Below, piece by piece: positions 8,728 to 18,014 of a stretch of DNA of 64,000 bases. The DNA comes from Hymenobacter setariae (GTDB lineage: Bacteria > Bacteroidota > Bacteroidia > Cytophagales > Hymenobacteraceae), in the NCBI RefSeq assembly GCF_007713685.1, contig NZ_VMRJ01000002.1, positions 744,001 through 808,000 of the forward strand. The letters are read 5' to 3'. The notes under the pieces are model-generated. The model worked only from the letters and a program-made list of their open reading frames with translations. It was not told the origin of the DNA and ran no database searches. The position numbers were made by a program, and so were the translations under genes. How positions within the stretch are numbered: the first letter of the stretch is position 1; every line of letters begins with the position of its first letter.

Positions 8728-9042
8728 CAAACCCAGCTACAACCTTACCCTAGGGCCATAAGTTAATACTTCTATAAGCAACGGTGCAACCCGTATGGCG
8801 CTGAAATCCGTACCTACGGCAGTTTGTGCTTATTTCGGACATTACCCTACTCGTTGATTTGCCGCTGAAGCTACCGATTGGCCACAAGCTAACAAGGATT
8901 CGCGGAAAATGACGGGTAGTGGTGAGGTGCGTTAAGCCTAGCTAACTACCGATATGGCTTTATCCTCCTGCGTTACTTTTGCCCAGTACCAGGCGGCTTT
9001 TTTAGCCAATCGGCTTCCATCATTCTGCCCAAAACACCTATC
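8728..9042. other. 315-bp intergenic region
   Basis: There is no convincing ORF or strong hairpin here. It holds the promoter of the downstream sigma gene and one CCTAGG palindrome at about 8750. Confidence 0.6.
8974..8981 (+). promoter_or_regulatory. -7 element of the ECF sigma gene
   Basis: TACTTTTG matches TAnnTTTG, 61 bases before the ATG at 9043. Confidence 0.5.
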
Positions 9043-9693
9043 ATGAGCGACTCTCCCGAACGGGTAAAGCTGAGCAAAGAGGAAAAAGACCGGCGCTTTC
9101 AGGCCGAGCTGATGCCGGTGCTCGACCCGCTCTACAACTTCGCCTACCGCCTCACCCTCGACGAGGATGATGCCAACGACCTCGTACAGGAGACCTACCT
9201 CAAGGCCTACCGCTTCTTCGAGTACTTCGAGCCCGGCACCAATGCAAAGGCATGGCTCTTTCGCATTCTGAAGAACTCGTTTATCAACGATTTTCGGAAA
9301 AAAAGTAAGCAGCCTGCTAAGGTTGATTACAGCGAAGTAGAAGGCTATTATAATCCCGATGAAGTAGAAGGTGATGCTGAAACCGGAGCTTCTTCTTCCG
9401 ATTTGCGTCAGCAGTCAACTCGCGACCTTATTGGCGATGAAGTAGCGAGCGCTTTGAATTCGCTACCTGTTGATTTTCGGACAGTTATAATTCTATGTGA
9501 CCTCGAAGGGTTTACCTACGAGGAGATGGCTAAAGTGCTGGACATTCCTATCGGCACAGTGCGCTCGCGCCTGCACCGAGCACGTAATTTCCTAAAAGAG
9601 AAGCTCGAAAAATATGCATCCTCGATGGGCTACGGGAACGATGATGTTAATTCGGCCGTTGATGCCGCCGACAAGGACGAAGACGATGAATAA
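9043..9693 (+). CDS. ECF-type RNA polymerase sigma factor
   Basis: The 216-residue protein has sigma region 2 (NFAYRLTLDEDDANDLVQETYLKAYRFF and AWLFRILKNSFINDFRKK, residues about 33-85) and region 4 (LPVDFRTVIILCDLEGFTYEEMAKVLDIPIGTVRSRLHRAR). It lacks regions 1 and 3. The C-terminus carries an acidic tail of about 20 residues. It directs core RNA polymerase to a dedicated promoter set. The next gene, 47 bp away, has a ZAS zinc motif, making it the likely cognate anti-sigma factor. Confidence 0.9.
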   Translation: MSDSPERVKLSKEEKDRRFQAELMPVLDPLYNFAYRLTLDEDDANDLVQETYLKAYRFFEYFEPGTNAKAWLFRILKNSFINDFRKKSKQPAKVDYSEVEGYYNPDEVEGDAETGASSSDLRQQSTRDLIGDEVASALNSLPVDFRTVIILCDLEGFTYEEMAKVLDIPIGTVRSRLHRARNFLKEKLEKYASSMGYGNDDVNSAVDAADKDEDDE

Positions 9694-9740
9694 GTCTTCG
9701 GCCGTATTTTTCACCTTCTAACCCCCCTCTTTTGACCCTC

Positions 9741-10037
9741 ATGGAAGCTACCGCTACTACAACCAATCTGTTGGCCCCCCTTGCCGCTACCCCCGACAAC
9801 GGCGCCGACTGCGACCGCGTGAATATTGTATTGGACCAGCTTTTGGAGGGCCGGGTGCTCGCCGAAGAAGATGAGGATTACCTCATCGACCACGCCGAAG
9901 ATTGCTCGCCTTGCTTCGAGGATATCAAGAAGCAACGGGTATTCGTCAGCTTTCTAAAGCAGAAAGTGAACAGCAAAGCTGCTCCTTCGACCCTGCCGCA
10001 TGCCATCATGGCGCGCTTGCACGCCGAAATGGCCTAG
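9741..10037 (+). CDS. Small soluble ZAS-type anti-sigma factor candidate
   Basis: The 98-residue protein has Cys24, His51, Cys55 and Cys58 spaced C-x26-HxxxCxxC, matching the zinc-binding anti-sigma fold. No membrane segment or sensor domain follows, so it would be cytoplasmic and perhaps redox- or zinc-responsive. ATG 9741 is preferred over a TTG at 9732. It follows the sigma gene directly. Its stop codon forms part of the gmk promoter -7 element. Confidence 0.65.
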   Translation: MEATATTTNLLAPLAATPDNGADCDRVNIVLDQLLEGRVLAEEDEDYLIDHAEDCSPCFEDIKKQRVFVSFLKQKVNSKAAPSTLPHAIMARLHAEMA

Positions 10038-10042
10038 CTTTG
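10035..10042 (+). promoter_or_regulatory. -7 element before gmk, overlapping an upstream stop codon
   Basis: TAGCTTTG begins with the TAG stop of the anti-sigma gene and ends 7 bases before the gmk ATG, predicting a near-leaderless gmk mRNA. Confidence 0.5.
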
Positions 10043-10049
10043 CAGCCCT

Positions 10050-10640
10050 ATGCAGGGCAAAATCATTGTATTCTCGGCGCCATCAGGTGCTGGTAAAACG
10101 ACTATCGTGCACCGACTCATGGAGTTGCTGCCGGAACTGAGCTTTTCTATCTCAGCTTGCACCCGCGACCGCCGGGGGCGCGCTGAGGTAAACGGCAAGG
10201 ATTACCATTTTATTTCGGTAGCCGAGTTCCAAGAAAAAATCCGCCACGACGAATTTGTCGAATGGGAGGAGGTTTACGAAGGCGCGTTTTATGGTACGCT
10301 CAAGTCAGAAATTGAGCGTATTTGGTCCCTAGGTAAGCACGCTATCCTTGACGTTGACGTGAAGGGTGGGCTTAGCATTAAGGACTTCTACAAAGACCGG
10401 GCGTTAGCAATCTTCGTGCGGCCCCCGTCTATTGAAGCCTTGGCACAGCGTCTCACGGCTCGCGCTACCGACTCTACCTCTAGTATTTCTTCGCGGGTCT
10501 ACAAGGCTACTTTCGAGCTAGCTTTCGAAGATAAATTTGACGAGGTAGTAGTAAACGATGACCTAGAGGAAGCAGTAGCACATGCCGAGCAGCTGGTACG
10601 CAGCTTTATTACGCCCGCTGCTACCGACGAAGCTTTATGA
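10050..10640 (+). CDS. gmk: Guanylate kinase
   Basis: The 196-residue enzyme phosphorylates GMP to GDP with ATP. The P-loop APSGAGKT is at residues 10-17, followed by the GMP-binding stretch ISACTRDRRGRAEVNGKDYHF (TR-RxxE type), EWEEVYEGAFYGT and ILDVDVKGG. Length is normal for the family. The stop overlaps the nadD ATG (ATGA at 10637-10640), so the two are translationally coupled. Confidence 0.96.
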   Translation: MQGKIIVFSAPSGAGKTTIVHRLMELLPELSFSISACTRDRRGRAEVNGKDYHFISVAEFQEKIRHDEFVEWEEVYEGAFYGTLKSEIERIWSLGKHAILDVDVKGGLSIKDFYKDRALAIFVRPPSIEALAQRLTARATDSTSSISSRVYKATFELAFEDKFDEVVVNDDLEEAVAHAEQLVRSFITPAATDEAL

Positions 10641-11230
10641 GCCAGCCCGATGCCTCGAAGCGAGTAGGCCTACTATTTGGCTCATTCAACCCGGTGCATA
10701 GTGGCCATCTTATTCTGGCTGAATACTTCGCAACTCGCACCGACTTGGCCGAGGTATGGCTGGTGGTGTCTCCCCAGAGCCCTTTCAAAGTAGGAGAGGA
10801 GCTTCTATCTGATACTGCGCGCCTGGCGCTGCTACAACTAGCAGTGGTAGATAACCCCCATCTGCGTGCGGAGTCTATTGAGCTTAGGTTGCCGCGCCCA
10901 AGCTACACGATTGCCACTCTCGATGCGTTGCGCACGCAGCATCCTACTTACGAGTTTGTGCTGTTGATGGGAGCCGATAACCTCGCGGGCTTACCACGAT
11001 GGCAGGCTGCTGACCGCATAATGCGAGAGCTTGACCTGTACGTGTATCCACGGCCGGGAGCAACATTACCTGACTTAGCCGCCTTTCCACGCGCACGAGT
11101 CGTACAAGCTCCTTTGCTGGATATATCGGCCACTTTCATTCGAGCCAGCATTCAAACGGGTCAAAGTATTCGCTATCTAGTGCCCGCGGCAGTAGAGCAG
11201 GAAATACTAACTCAGCGCTATTATCAATAA
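10637..11230 (+). CDS. nadD: Nicotinate-nucleotide adenylyltransferase
   Basis: The 197-residue nucleotidyltransferase converts nicotinate mononucleotide and ATP to deamido-NAD in NAD synthesis. It shows GSFNPVHSGH at residues 15-24 with the HxGH catalytic motif, LLMGADNLAGLPRW in the middle and the late motif ISATFIRASIQTGQSIRYLVP, equivalent to the ISSTxIR signature. It is the distal gene of the gmk-nadD unit and ends in a strong terminator. Confidence 0.94.
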   Translation: MSQPDASKRVGLLFGSFNPVHSGHLILAEYFATRTDLAEVWLVVSPQSPFKVGEELLSDTARLALLQLAVVDNPHLRAESIELRLPRPSYTIATLDALRTQHPTYEFVLLMGADNLAGLPRWQAADRIMRELDLYVYPRPGATLPDLAAFPRARVVQAPLLDISATFIRASIQTGQSIRYLVPAAVEQEILTQRYYQ

Positions 11231-11267
11231 AAAAGGGCGGCTTCACACGAAGCCGCCCTTTTTTATT
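11226..11267. terminator. Bidirectional terminator between nadD and frr
   Basis: A perfect 19-bp inverted repeat (11226-11244 and 11249-11267, loop ACAC) has a GC-rich core GGGCGGCTTC and flanking A6/T6. It includes the nadD stop codon. Confidence 0.92.
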
Positions 11268-11282
11268 GACCTAATAGTCAAA

Positions 11283-11846
11283 TCAGATAGTCATAATTTC
11301 CGACTCTTTCTTCGTCAGAAGCTTCTCAACTTCTACAATGTGGGCGTCGGTATACTTCTGAACTTTAGCTTCGGCATCCTTCACGGCGTCTTCGGCAGCA
11401 CCATCTTTCTGCAGTTTACGTAGCGCGTCATTCACATCCTTGCGGATGCCACGCACGCGCACTTTGCCAGCTTCGGCCTCGTTTTTGGCTTGCTTTACAA
11501 GGTCACGGCGGCGCTCTTCAGTCATGGGCGGAATGTTGAGTCGCACCCCGTCAGCATCCGACATCGGATTCAGCCCTAGGTCGCTGTTTTTGATAGCTTT
11601 CACAATCTCAGCCACCATATTCTTTTCCCAAGGCTTGATGTGCAGCGAGCGAGCATCAGGAGCCGATACGTTGGCTACCTGCGACACAGGCGTGGGCGTG
11701 CCATAATAGTCTACTTTCAGGCTGTCAAGCATGGCTGGTGAGGCTTTACCGGCCCGAATGCGGGCCATTTCTACCCCTACGTGGGCCACCGCCTTACCCA
11801 TAGATTCTTCGGCGTCGCTCAAATAAAACTGAATTTCTTCGTCCAT
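11283..11846 (-). CDS. frr: Ribosome recycling factor
   Basis: The 187-residue protein splits post-termination ribosomes together with EF-G. Family blocks are visible: MARIRAGKASPAMLDSLKVDYYG, VSQVANVSAPDARSLHIKPWEK, LNIPPMTEERRRDLVK and the basic RGIRKDVND. Length is normal. It is the last gene of a leftward group biotin carrier-pyrH-frr; pyrH ends 92 bp upstream, and pyrH-frr adjacency is common across bacteria. Confidence 0.96.
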   Translation of the reverse strand: MDEEIQFYLSDAEESMGKAVAHVGVEMARIRAGKASPAMLDSLKVDYYGTPTPVSQVANVSAPDARSLHIKPWEKNMVAEIVKAIKNSDLGLNPMSDADGVRLNIPPMTEERRRDLVKQAKNEAEAGKVRVRGIRKDVNDALRKLQKDGAAEDAVKDAEAKVQKYTDAHIVEVEKLLTKKESEIMTI

Positions 11847-11938
11847 CTGCTGGAAAGTTAAATTTTATAAATCGGCTGATAAATGCCTATTACGTAAGAG
11901 AGGAAAGCAAAATTCGCTCCCAAACAAGTTGTGCTCGT

Positions 11939-12664
11939 TTAGCGCTCGTTCTGACCGCTTCTATTCACGAGCGTGCCCAACGGCTCGCCACCTAGGAGGC
12001 GCTTTAGGTTGCCTTCTGTGTTCATATCGAACACAATAATGGGTAGGTTATTCTCTTTGCAAAGCGTAAAGGCCGTCATATCCATGACATTCAAGTTCTT
12101 CTCAATTACCTCATCAAAGGAAATCTCATTGAACTTAACAGCATTGGGGTCTTTTTCAGGGTCAGCGGTGTAGATACCGTCTACGCGCGTACCCTTAAGC
12201 ACCACATCGGCTTCAATCTCAATAGCACGTAGCGAAGCTGCCGAGTCAGTAGTGAAATAAGGTGAGCCAATGCCTGCACCAAAAATAACCACCCGGCCCT
12301 TCTCTAGGTGCCGCACCGCCCGCCGACGGATGTAGGGCTCGCACACCTGCTGAATCGTAAGGCCCGACAGCAAGCGGGTACTCACATCTATTTTCTCAAG
12401 CGCGCTTTGCAGGGCCATCGAATTGATAACCGTGGCCAGCATACCCATGTAATCGCCTTGCACCCGGTCGAGGCCGAAAGCAGCTGCCTGCACGCCACGG
12501 AAGATATTGCCTCCGCCAATCACGACAGCTACCTGCACTCCATTAGCGGCGACGGCTTTAATCTCGTTGGCATATTGCATGAGGCGCTCTGCGTCGATGC
12601 CGTACTGCTGCTGGCCCATCAGGGCCTCGCCGCTGAGCTTAAGTAGAATTCGTTGGTAAGTCAA
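11939..12664 (-). CDS. pyrH: UMP kinase (TTG start)
   Basis: The 241-residue amino-acid-kinase-fold enzyme phosphorylates UMP to UDP. It begins with [15 protein letters not shown] and contains [29 protein letters not shown] and [19 protein letters not shown], typical UMP-kinase blocks. The only start matching the family N-terminus is TTG at 12664; an in-frame stop lies a few codons upstream and no ATG intervenes. The weak start may lower translation relative to frr. Confidence 0.95.
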   Translation of the reverse strand: MTYQRILLKLSGEALMGQQQYGIDAERLMQYANEIKAVAANGVQVAVVIGGGNIFRGVQAAAFGLDRVQGDYMGMLATVINSMALQSALEKIDVSTRLLSGLTIQQVCEPYIRRRAVRHLEKGRVVIFGAGIGSPYFTTDSAASLRAIEIEADVVLKGTRVDGIYTADPEKDPNAVKFNEISFDEVIEKNLNVMDMTAFTLCKENNLPIIVFDMNTEGNLKRLLGGEPLGTLVNRSGQNER

Positions 12665-12752
12665 AGCGAAAGAAGTTGTTATGTATTTGTAACTAATTAT
12701 TCAAGAGAGTACCCCACTAAGCACTAGGTTGCTAGGGAGCTAAGTATTAGCG

Positions 12753-13256
12753 CTAGGTAAACTGAACCAGCACTTGCCCCTTCGTCACATTCGCGCGTAA
12801 GTCCACGAGAATACTACCCACAGTACCTTCAGCAGGAGCCTTCAAGATATTTTCCATCTTCATCGCCTCTAGTACTAGCAAAGGGTCACCCTTTTGCACC
12901 GTCTGGCCGGGTTGCACCCGTATGTCTACAATGAGGCCGGGCATGGGAGCTTTTAACTCATTCACCTTTGTGGCGGCGGCGTTGCTCAAGCCCATTCGTT
13001 CGAGCAATTGGTCAAAGCGGTCCTTTGCCTGCAACTCAACGCGCTGTCCATTAAGGCGCAATACGAAAGTTTTTGCTTCGTAGTCGGCAGCCAGTAATTC
13101 CGCGTTGTACGATTTGCCTTGGTACAATATGTGATAGCGACCATCACCTAGGGAGGCGATATCCCAGGCAAAAGGCTGGCCGTTAAGGGTAATGGAGTCG
13201 GTGGCACGGAAGTCCACCTCCCAGCCATGGGCCGGGCCAATGCTTATTTGGAGCAT
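12753..13256 (-). CDS. Biotin/lipoyl-attachment carrier protein (BCCP-like)
   Basis: The 167-residue protein ends in a biotinyl domain: KAPMPGLIVDIRVQPGQTVQKGD, then EAMKMEN with the probable biotinyl-lysine at 133, and GTVGSILVDLRANVTKGQVLVQ. The N-terminal half resembles the small carrier subunit of acyl-CoA carboxylases of Bacteroidota rather than classical AccB. The matching carboxylase and transferase genes are not in the window. ATG 13256 is preferred to a TTG at 13271. It lies 88 bp upstream of pyrH. Confidence 0.85.
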   Translation of the reverse strand: MLQISIGPAHGWEVDFRATDSITLNGQPFAWDIASLGDGRYHILYQGKSYNAELLAADYEAKTFVLRLNGQRVELQAKDRFDQLLERMGLSNAAATKVNELKAPMPGLIVDIRVQPGQTVQKGDPLLVLEAMKMENILKAPAEGTVGSILVDLRANVTKGQVLVQFT

Positions 13257-13353
13257 AAAGGAACCGGCCAAGTGAGCCGAAGCGGGGTTAAAGGTAAGTT
13301 AAATCGCTGTTTCATGCGGAACTTGCTGCTGCGTTTCCGCTCTAGGTATTTAT

Positions 13354-15936
13354 ATGAAACATACGTTTAGTGTTAATTTTCTGTGGCTTTGCCTAGTGAG
13401 TTTCACTGTAGTTGGCCAGGCAACTGGCAATAAAAGCAAAGCATCCGATAAGGCTGATAAAAAGAATGCAACCGCTAGCACGGAGAGTGCCCCTATGTCG
13501 GGGAGCATCACTGTTCCCTCATGGCTGCCGCCCGAGACCCCAGTGCATCTAGCGGCGCCGCTACTTAGTGATGTGGTAAACACAAAGCTTGATGTGCGCT
13601 TTGATTGGGCCAAGCAATACCTCCTAGGTACAGCTGTCCTAACGTTGCGCCCGCATTTCTACCCTCAGAGCAATGTGCTGCTCGACGCCCGAGGCTTCGA
13701 TATCAAAACAGTGCAGCTGGTAGGGGAGAAGGGCGACAAAAACCTTACGTATAAGTACGATAAGGCGCAACTCAGCATCACGCTCGACCGTCCTTATACC
13801 CGCGACCAAACGTATCAGGTGCGCATTGCCTATGTGGCCAAGCCAAATGAGCTACCCCAAGGTGGTGGCAGCGCAGCTATTACCTCTGACAAGGGGTTGT
13901 ACTTTATCAACCCCCTAGGGCAAGACCCTAAGAAGCCACGTCAAATCTGGACACAAGGCGAGACACAGGCCAATTCGTGCTGGTTTCCTACCATCGACCA
14001 TCCCAATCAACGGATGACGCAGGAGATAGCAATGACGGTCGATAACCAATACAAGACCTTATCTAATGGATTGCTTGTCTCCTCGCGTAAAAACTCCGAT
14101 GGCACCCGCACCGACACGTGGCGGCAGACTCTAGCCGCTGCGCCTTACCTCACGATGATGGCCGTGGGTGATTTTGCGGTAGTATCTGATACTTGGCGAG
14201 GCAAAGCGGTGGATTACTACGTTGAGCCCCGCTATAAGAACACTGCTAAAGCGGTATTTGGCCATACCCCCGAGATGATGGAGTTCTACTCTAAGCGCCT
14301 AGGTATCGATTTTCCGTGGGAGAAGTATGCTCAAATAGCAGTGCGTGACTATGTGAGCGGTGCAATGGAGAATACTACAGCTACCGTGCACGGCAATACC
14401 ATCCAGGCCACTAGCCGCGAGCTCCTCGACGCGCAGTATGAGGGAGCGGAATCTACCATTACCCACGAACTCTTCCACCATTGGTTCGGCGACCTAGTAA
14501 CCTGTGAGTCGTGGAGCAATTTGCCCCTAAACGAAAGCTTTGCCAACTACGCCCAATACCTGTGGGCCGAGCACAAGTATGGAGCCGACCAGGCAGCTCT
14601 AGTGCAGCAGCACGACCTAGCAGCCTACCTAGAAGAGGCCAATGACAAGCGCGAACCGCTTATTCGCTACCACTATGCCAGCCAAGAAGATATGTTCGAC
14701 CGCCACTCCTATGAGAAAGGTGGCCGGGTACTGCATATGCTGCGCAAGTATATGGGAGACGATGCCTTTTTCACAGCTCTCAATCATTACCTGACGAAGA
14801 ATAAGTTTACTGCTGTCGAAATCAGCAAGCTACGCACTGCCTTTGAAGAAACGACCGGCGAGGACCTGACTTGGTTTTTTGACCAATGGTTTATGCAGCG
14901 CGGGCATCCCGAGTTGAAGGTGACCCACTCGTACACAAATGGCCAGGTGCTGCTACGCGTGCAGCAAACACAAGACACCTTATTTCAGCCTATTTATCGC
15001 TTGCCTGTAACAGTTACCATTTGGCAAAAAGAAAAGGCTATTGACCACCGCATTACAATTACTAAAACTGACCAAACCTTTTCATTTCTGGCTGCCGACC
15101 GTCCTAGCTTAGTAAAATTTGACAGCGAGTCTCAGTTACTCGCTCAAATCGACGAGGACCGCACTTCTGACGAGCTAGTGTTTCAGTTCTATCATGCTCG
15201 CAACTATCTGCAACGCTACGAGCCCCTAGAGATGCTACACAATAAAGCCGCCGACGTAGGAGTGAGCGGTATGTACCGCAACGCCTTGCAGGATAATTTT
15301 TACGCCATTCGTCGCACCGCGCTCGACCACTTGCGTGCCTACCGCGGTTCGTCTCCGACTGCTGTACGCAGCGAAATCCAACATTTCGCCACCGCCGACC
15401 CTAACAGCTCAGTGCGCGCTCAAGCTATTACTACGTTGGCTTCATTCGCTGGCGAAAACTACACGAGCATCTACCAAGCAGGCCTGCGTGATAGCTCTTA
15501 TTTAGTAGAAGCCGCTGCCGTAGCGGCCATTGCTAAATCACCTACACCAGCATCTTACCAACAAATTGCAGCTCTCGAAAACACAGGTAGTTCAGCGCTC
15601 TTAGTAGCTATTGCTGATTTTTACGCTAAGGGAGGGACTATCGAGCAATATGGTTGGTTTTTGCGTCGCCTTACTGACGTCAGCGATATCGACCTTTACA
15701 CCTACTTGCAGTCTTTTGGTACCTTCATGGTGCGAATGCCCGTCATCGAACGCGAGAAAGGTGTGAAGACACTAGAGACGCTAGCTCGCACTCATTCTCA
15801 GTATTACGTGCGCCTTGGGGCCTATAAAGGGCTACTCACCTTGGTGCCTAGCACTCCAGCACTCAAAGAAATCTTGCGTGATATTCGTGATAAAGAAAAA
15901 GATGAGCGCCTTAAGGCTTACTACGGTTTGATTTAA
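13354..15936 (+). CDS. Secreted M1-family zinc aminopeptidase
   Basis: The 860-residue metallopeptidase has an N-terminal signal peptide (ends about residue 24). The substrate-binding motif GAMEN is at 336-340; the zinc site HELFHHWFGD starts at 371 (ligands His371 and His375, catalytic Glu372) with the third ligand Glu394 in LNESFANY. C-terminal helical repeats follow. It probably trims N-terminal residues from peptides outside the cytoplasm. It is divergent from the biotin carrier gene across a 97-bp gap. No terminator is obvious before the tRNA promoter. Confidence 0.93.
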   Translation: MKHTFSVNFLWLCLVSFTVVGQATGNKSKASDKADKKNATASTESAPMSGSITVPSWLPPETPVHLAAPLLSDVVNTKLDVRFDWAKQYLLGTAVLTLRPHFYPQSNVLLDARGFDIKTVQLVGEKGDKNLTYKYDKAQLSITLDRPYTRDQTYQVRIAYVAKPNELPQGGGSAAITSDKGLYFINPLGQDPKKPRQIWTQGETQANSCWFPTIDHPNQRMTQEIAMTVDNQYKTLSNGLLVSSRKNSDGTRTDTWRQTLAAAPYLTMMAVGDFAVVSDTWRGKAVDYYVEPRYKNTAKAVFGHTPEMMEFYSKRLGIDFPWEKYAQIAVRDYVSGAMENTTATVHGNTIQATSRELLDAQYEGAESTITHELFHHWFGDLVTCESWSNLPLNESFANYAQYLWAEHKYGADQAALVQQHDLAAYLEEANDKREPLIRYHYASQEDMFDRHSYEKGGRVLHMLRKYMGDDAFFTALNHYLTKNKFTAVEISKLRTAFEETTGEDLTWFFDQWFMQRGHPELKVTHSYTNGQVLLRVQQTQDTLFQPIYRLPVTVTIWQKEKAIDHRITITKTDQTFSFLAADRPSLVKFDSESQLLAQIDEDRTSDELVFQFYHARNYLQRYEPLEMLHNKAADVGVSGMYRNALQDNFYAIRRTALDHLRAYRGSSPTAVRSEIQHFATADPNSSVRAQAITTLASFAGENYTSIYQAGLRDSSYLVEAAAVAAIAKSPTPASYQQIAALENTGSSALLVAIADFYAKGGTIEQYGWFLRRLTDVSDIDLYTYLQSFGTFMVRMPVIEREKGVKTLETLARTHSQYYVRLGAYKGLLTLVPSTPALKEILRDIRDKEKDERLKAYYGLI

Positions 15937-16017
15937 TTATCAAAATGTTACCGAAGAAGGTACTTGGGCAAGCTAGGAGTACTGAAAAAAAGTAGAAGAC
16001 TTTTTATTTCGTACTCC

Positions 16018-16047
16018 TTGCATCTTTCAAAAAAAGCAGTACTTTTG
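16018..16047 (+). promoter_or_regulatory. Promoter of the tRNA-Tyr/Gly/Thr(-tuf) unit
   Basis: TTG (16018-16020), a 19-bp spacer and TACTTTTG (16040-16047) form a full match to the Bacteroidota sigma-A promoter. The first tRNA begins 40 bases downstream. Confidence 0.8.
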
Positions 16048-16086
16048 CGTCTCAATTCCGGCAAGCGGCTGGAAAAGACCAAAAAT

Positions 16087-16166
16087 GGGGGTATCGCATA
16101 GCGGCAATTGCGGGTGACTGTAACTCACCTCCTTCGGGTTCATAGGTTCGAGTCCTGTTACCCCCA
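16087..16166 (+). tRNA. tRNA-Tyr (GTA)
   Basis: The acceptor arm GGGGGTA pairs with TACCCCC (16159-16165). The anticodon stem GGTGA/TCACC holds loop CTGTAAC with anticodon GTA. There is an extended variable arm and a T arm AGG-TTCGAGT-CCT. CCA is not encoded. Confidence 0.93.
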
Positions 16167-16189
16167 CATTTTTAAAATGAGTACCATCT

Positions 16190-16262
16190 GCGGGAGTAGC
16201 TCAGTTGGTAGAGCGGCAGCCTTCCAAGCTGCAGGTCGCGGGTTCGAACCTCGTCTCCCGCT
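16190..16262 (+). tRNA. tRNA-Gly (TCC)
   Basis: The acceptor GCGGGAG pairs with CTCCCGC (16255-16261). The anticodon loop CTTCCAA gives TCC. T loop GGTTCGAACC is standard. It lies 23 bases after tRNA-Tyr. Confidence 0.95.
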
Positions 16263-16280
16263 CATTTTAAGGTAGAATAA

Positions 16281-16352
<72 letters not shown>

Positions 16353-16371
16353 CAGCAAATACGGAACTGCT

Positions 16372-16379
16372 TATCTTTG
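16372..16379 (+). promoter_or_regulatory. -7 element of a tuf promoter
   Basis: TATCTTTG lies just after tRNA-Thr and 148 bases before the tuf ATG, so tuf probably has its own start as well as read-through from the tRNA unit. The leader contains AAAAGCGA (16408-16415) complementary to TCGCTTTT (16454-16461). Confidence 0.6.
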
Positions 16380-16527
16380 CGATAGGTTAGAACCGGGTCA
16401 GCAAATCAAAAGCGATACGCAGCACTCAAGCCTGAATTGGCCCAAGCTGGGTTTCGCTTTTCTTGTGATAGGCCCTTTCTAGTTGCTTTTCAGTTTTTAA
16501 TTCCCTCTTTTTTCTCAACTCTTTACA

Positions 16528-17715
16528 ATGGCTAAAGAAAATTTCGACCGGTCGAAGCCGCACGTAAACATCGGCACCATCGGCCACGTTGACCACGGCA
16601 AGACTACCCTGACCGCGGCTATCACCACGGTTCTGGCTAACCAAGGTCTGGCCGAAAAGCGCGACTTCTCCTCGATTGACAACGCGCCCGAGGAAAAAGA
16701 GCGTGGTATCACCATCAACACCGCTCACGTAGAGTACGCTACCGCTAACCGTCACTACGCTCACGTTGATTGCCCCGGTCACGCTGACTATGTGAAGAAC
16801 ATGGTAACTGGTGCTGCTCAAATGGACGGCGCTATCCTCGTGGTAGCTGCTACCGACGGCCCGATGCCCCAGACTCGTGAGCACATCCTACTCGCTCGTC
16901 AGGTAGGTGTTCCTCAGCTGGTTGTGTTCATGAACAAAGTGGACATGGTGGATGACCCCGAGCTGCTCGAGCTCGTGGAAATGGAAATCCGCGAACTGCT
17001 GTCGTTCTATAACTTCGATGGTGACAACATCCCCGTTATCCAGGGTTCGGCTCTAGGTGGCCTGAATGGCGACGCTAACTGGGTTCCCAAAATCAACGAG
17101 CTGATGGACGCAGTTGACTCGTTCATTCCGATTCCTGCTCGTCTGACCGACCTGCCCTTCCTGATGCCGGTAGAGGACGTGTTCTCGATTACTGGCCGTG
17201 GCACCGTAGCCACCGGTCGTATCGAGCGCGGTATCATCAACTCGGGTGAGCAAGTTGATATCCTCGGTATGGGTGCTGAAGGCCTGAAGTCGACGGTAAC
17301 GGGTGTGGAAATGTTCCGCAAAATCCTTGACCGTGGCGAAGCTGGTGACAACGTAGGTCTGCTGCTCCGTGGTATTGAAAAAGAAGCCATCCGTCGTGGT
17401 ATGGTTATCTGCAAGCCCGGCTCGGTTAAGCCCCACCAGAAATTCAAGGCTGAGGTGTACGTTCTCTCGAAAGAGGAAGGCGGCCGCCACACCCCATTCT
17501 TCAACAACTACCGTCCGCAGTTCTACCTGCGTACCACCGACGTTACTGGTATCATCACCCTCCCAGAAGGCGTTGAGATGGTAATGCCTGGCGACAACAT
17601 CACCATCACGGTTGAGCTCATCAACAAGGTGGCAATGGAGAAAGGCCTCCGCTTCGCTATCCGTGAGGGTGGCCGTACGGTAGGTGCCGGTCAGGTAACC
17701 GAAATCCTCGACTAA
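16528..17715 (+). CDS. tuf: Elongation factor Tu
   Basis: The 395-residue GTPase delivers aminoacyl-tRNA to the ribosome. G1 is GHVDHGKT (residues 19-26), G3 [13 protein letters not shown]4 NKVDMVDD. Domains 2 and 3 follow intact to [11 protein letters not shown]. Codon use is strongly biased towards the pattern of the ribosomal genes. It lies downstream of three tRNA genes and ends in a strong terminator. Confidence 0.98.
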   Translation: MAKENFDRSKPHVNIGTIGHVDHGKTTLTAAITTVLANQGLAEKRDFSSIDNAPEEKERGITINTAHVEYATANRHYAHVDCPGHADYVKNMVTGAAQMDGAILVVAATDGPMPQTREHILLARQVGVPQLVVFMNKVDMVDDPELLELVEMEIRELLSFYNFDGDNIPVIQGSALGGLNGDANWVPKINELMDAVDSFIPIPARLTDLPFLMPVEDVFSITGRGTVATGRIERGIINSGEQVDILGMGAEGLKSTVTGVEMFRKILDRGEAGDNVGLLLRGIEKEAIRRGMVICKPGSVKPHQKFKAEVYVLSKEEGGRHTPFFNNYRPQFYLRTTDVTGIITLPEGVEMVMPGDNITITVELINKVAMEKGLRFAIREGGRTVGAGQVTEILD

Positions 17716-17735
17716 TTTTAGCGGTAACGCTATAT

Positions 17736-17769
17736 AAAAAACGCCCCCGAGCAATCGGGGGCGTTTTTT
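17736..17769 (+). terminator. tuf terminator
   Basis: A 15-bp perfect stem (17736-17750 and 17755-17769) with core CGCCCCCGA, loop GCAA and a T6 tail. Confidence 0.93.
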
Positions 17770-17866
17770 ATGTTTTAAAGCCTTTGAAAAACTAAAACAA
17801 GGCTATCTGCTCGGTTTATCTTGTTAAAAAATAAAGAGTATTCATAACTGATTTTTTGAAGCAAGG

Positions 17867-17897
17867 TTTGCATTCTATAAAATATATTGTACCTTTG
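17867..17897 (+). promoter_or_regulatory. Promoter of tRNA-Trp (and secE)
   Basis: TTTG (17867-17870), a 19-bp spacer and TACCTTTG (17890-17897) match the consensus. The pre-tRNA leader contains a small hairpin TTGACA/TGTCAA (17906-17922). Confidence 0.8.
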
Positions 17898-17937
17898 CAC
17901 TCCCATTGACAAACAATGTCAAATAGGAACCACATAC

Positions 17938-18011
17938 ACGAGTGTAGTTCAAGGGTAGAATAGAGGTCTCCAAAACCTTTGATGGGAGTTCGAATCTCTC
18001 CACTCGTGCCA
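17938..18011 (+). tRNA. tRNA-Trp (CCA), 3' CCA encoded
   Basis: Acceptor ACGAGTG pairs with CACTCGT (18001-18007), then discriminator G and genomic CCA (18009-18011). The anticodon CCA sits in loop CTCCAAA. It precedes secE, a widely conserved arrangement. Confidence 0.95.
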
Positions 18012-18014
18012 CCT

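Noticed and set aside
17053..17754. 233-residue minus-strand frame inside tuf
   Set aside because: Long only because biased codons lack stops on the reverse strand.
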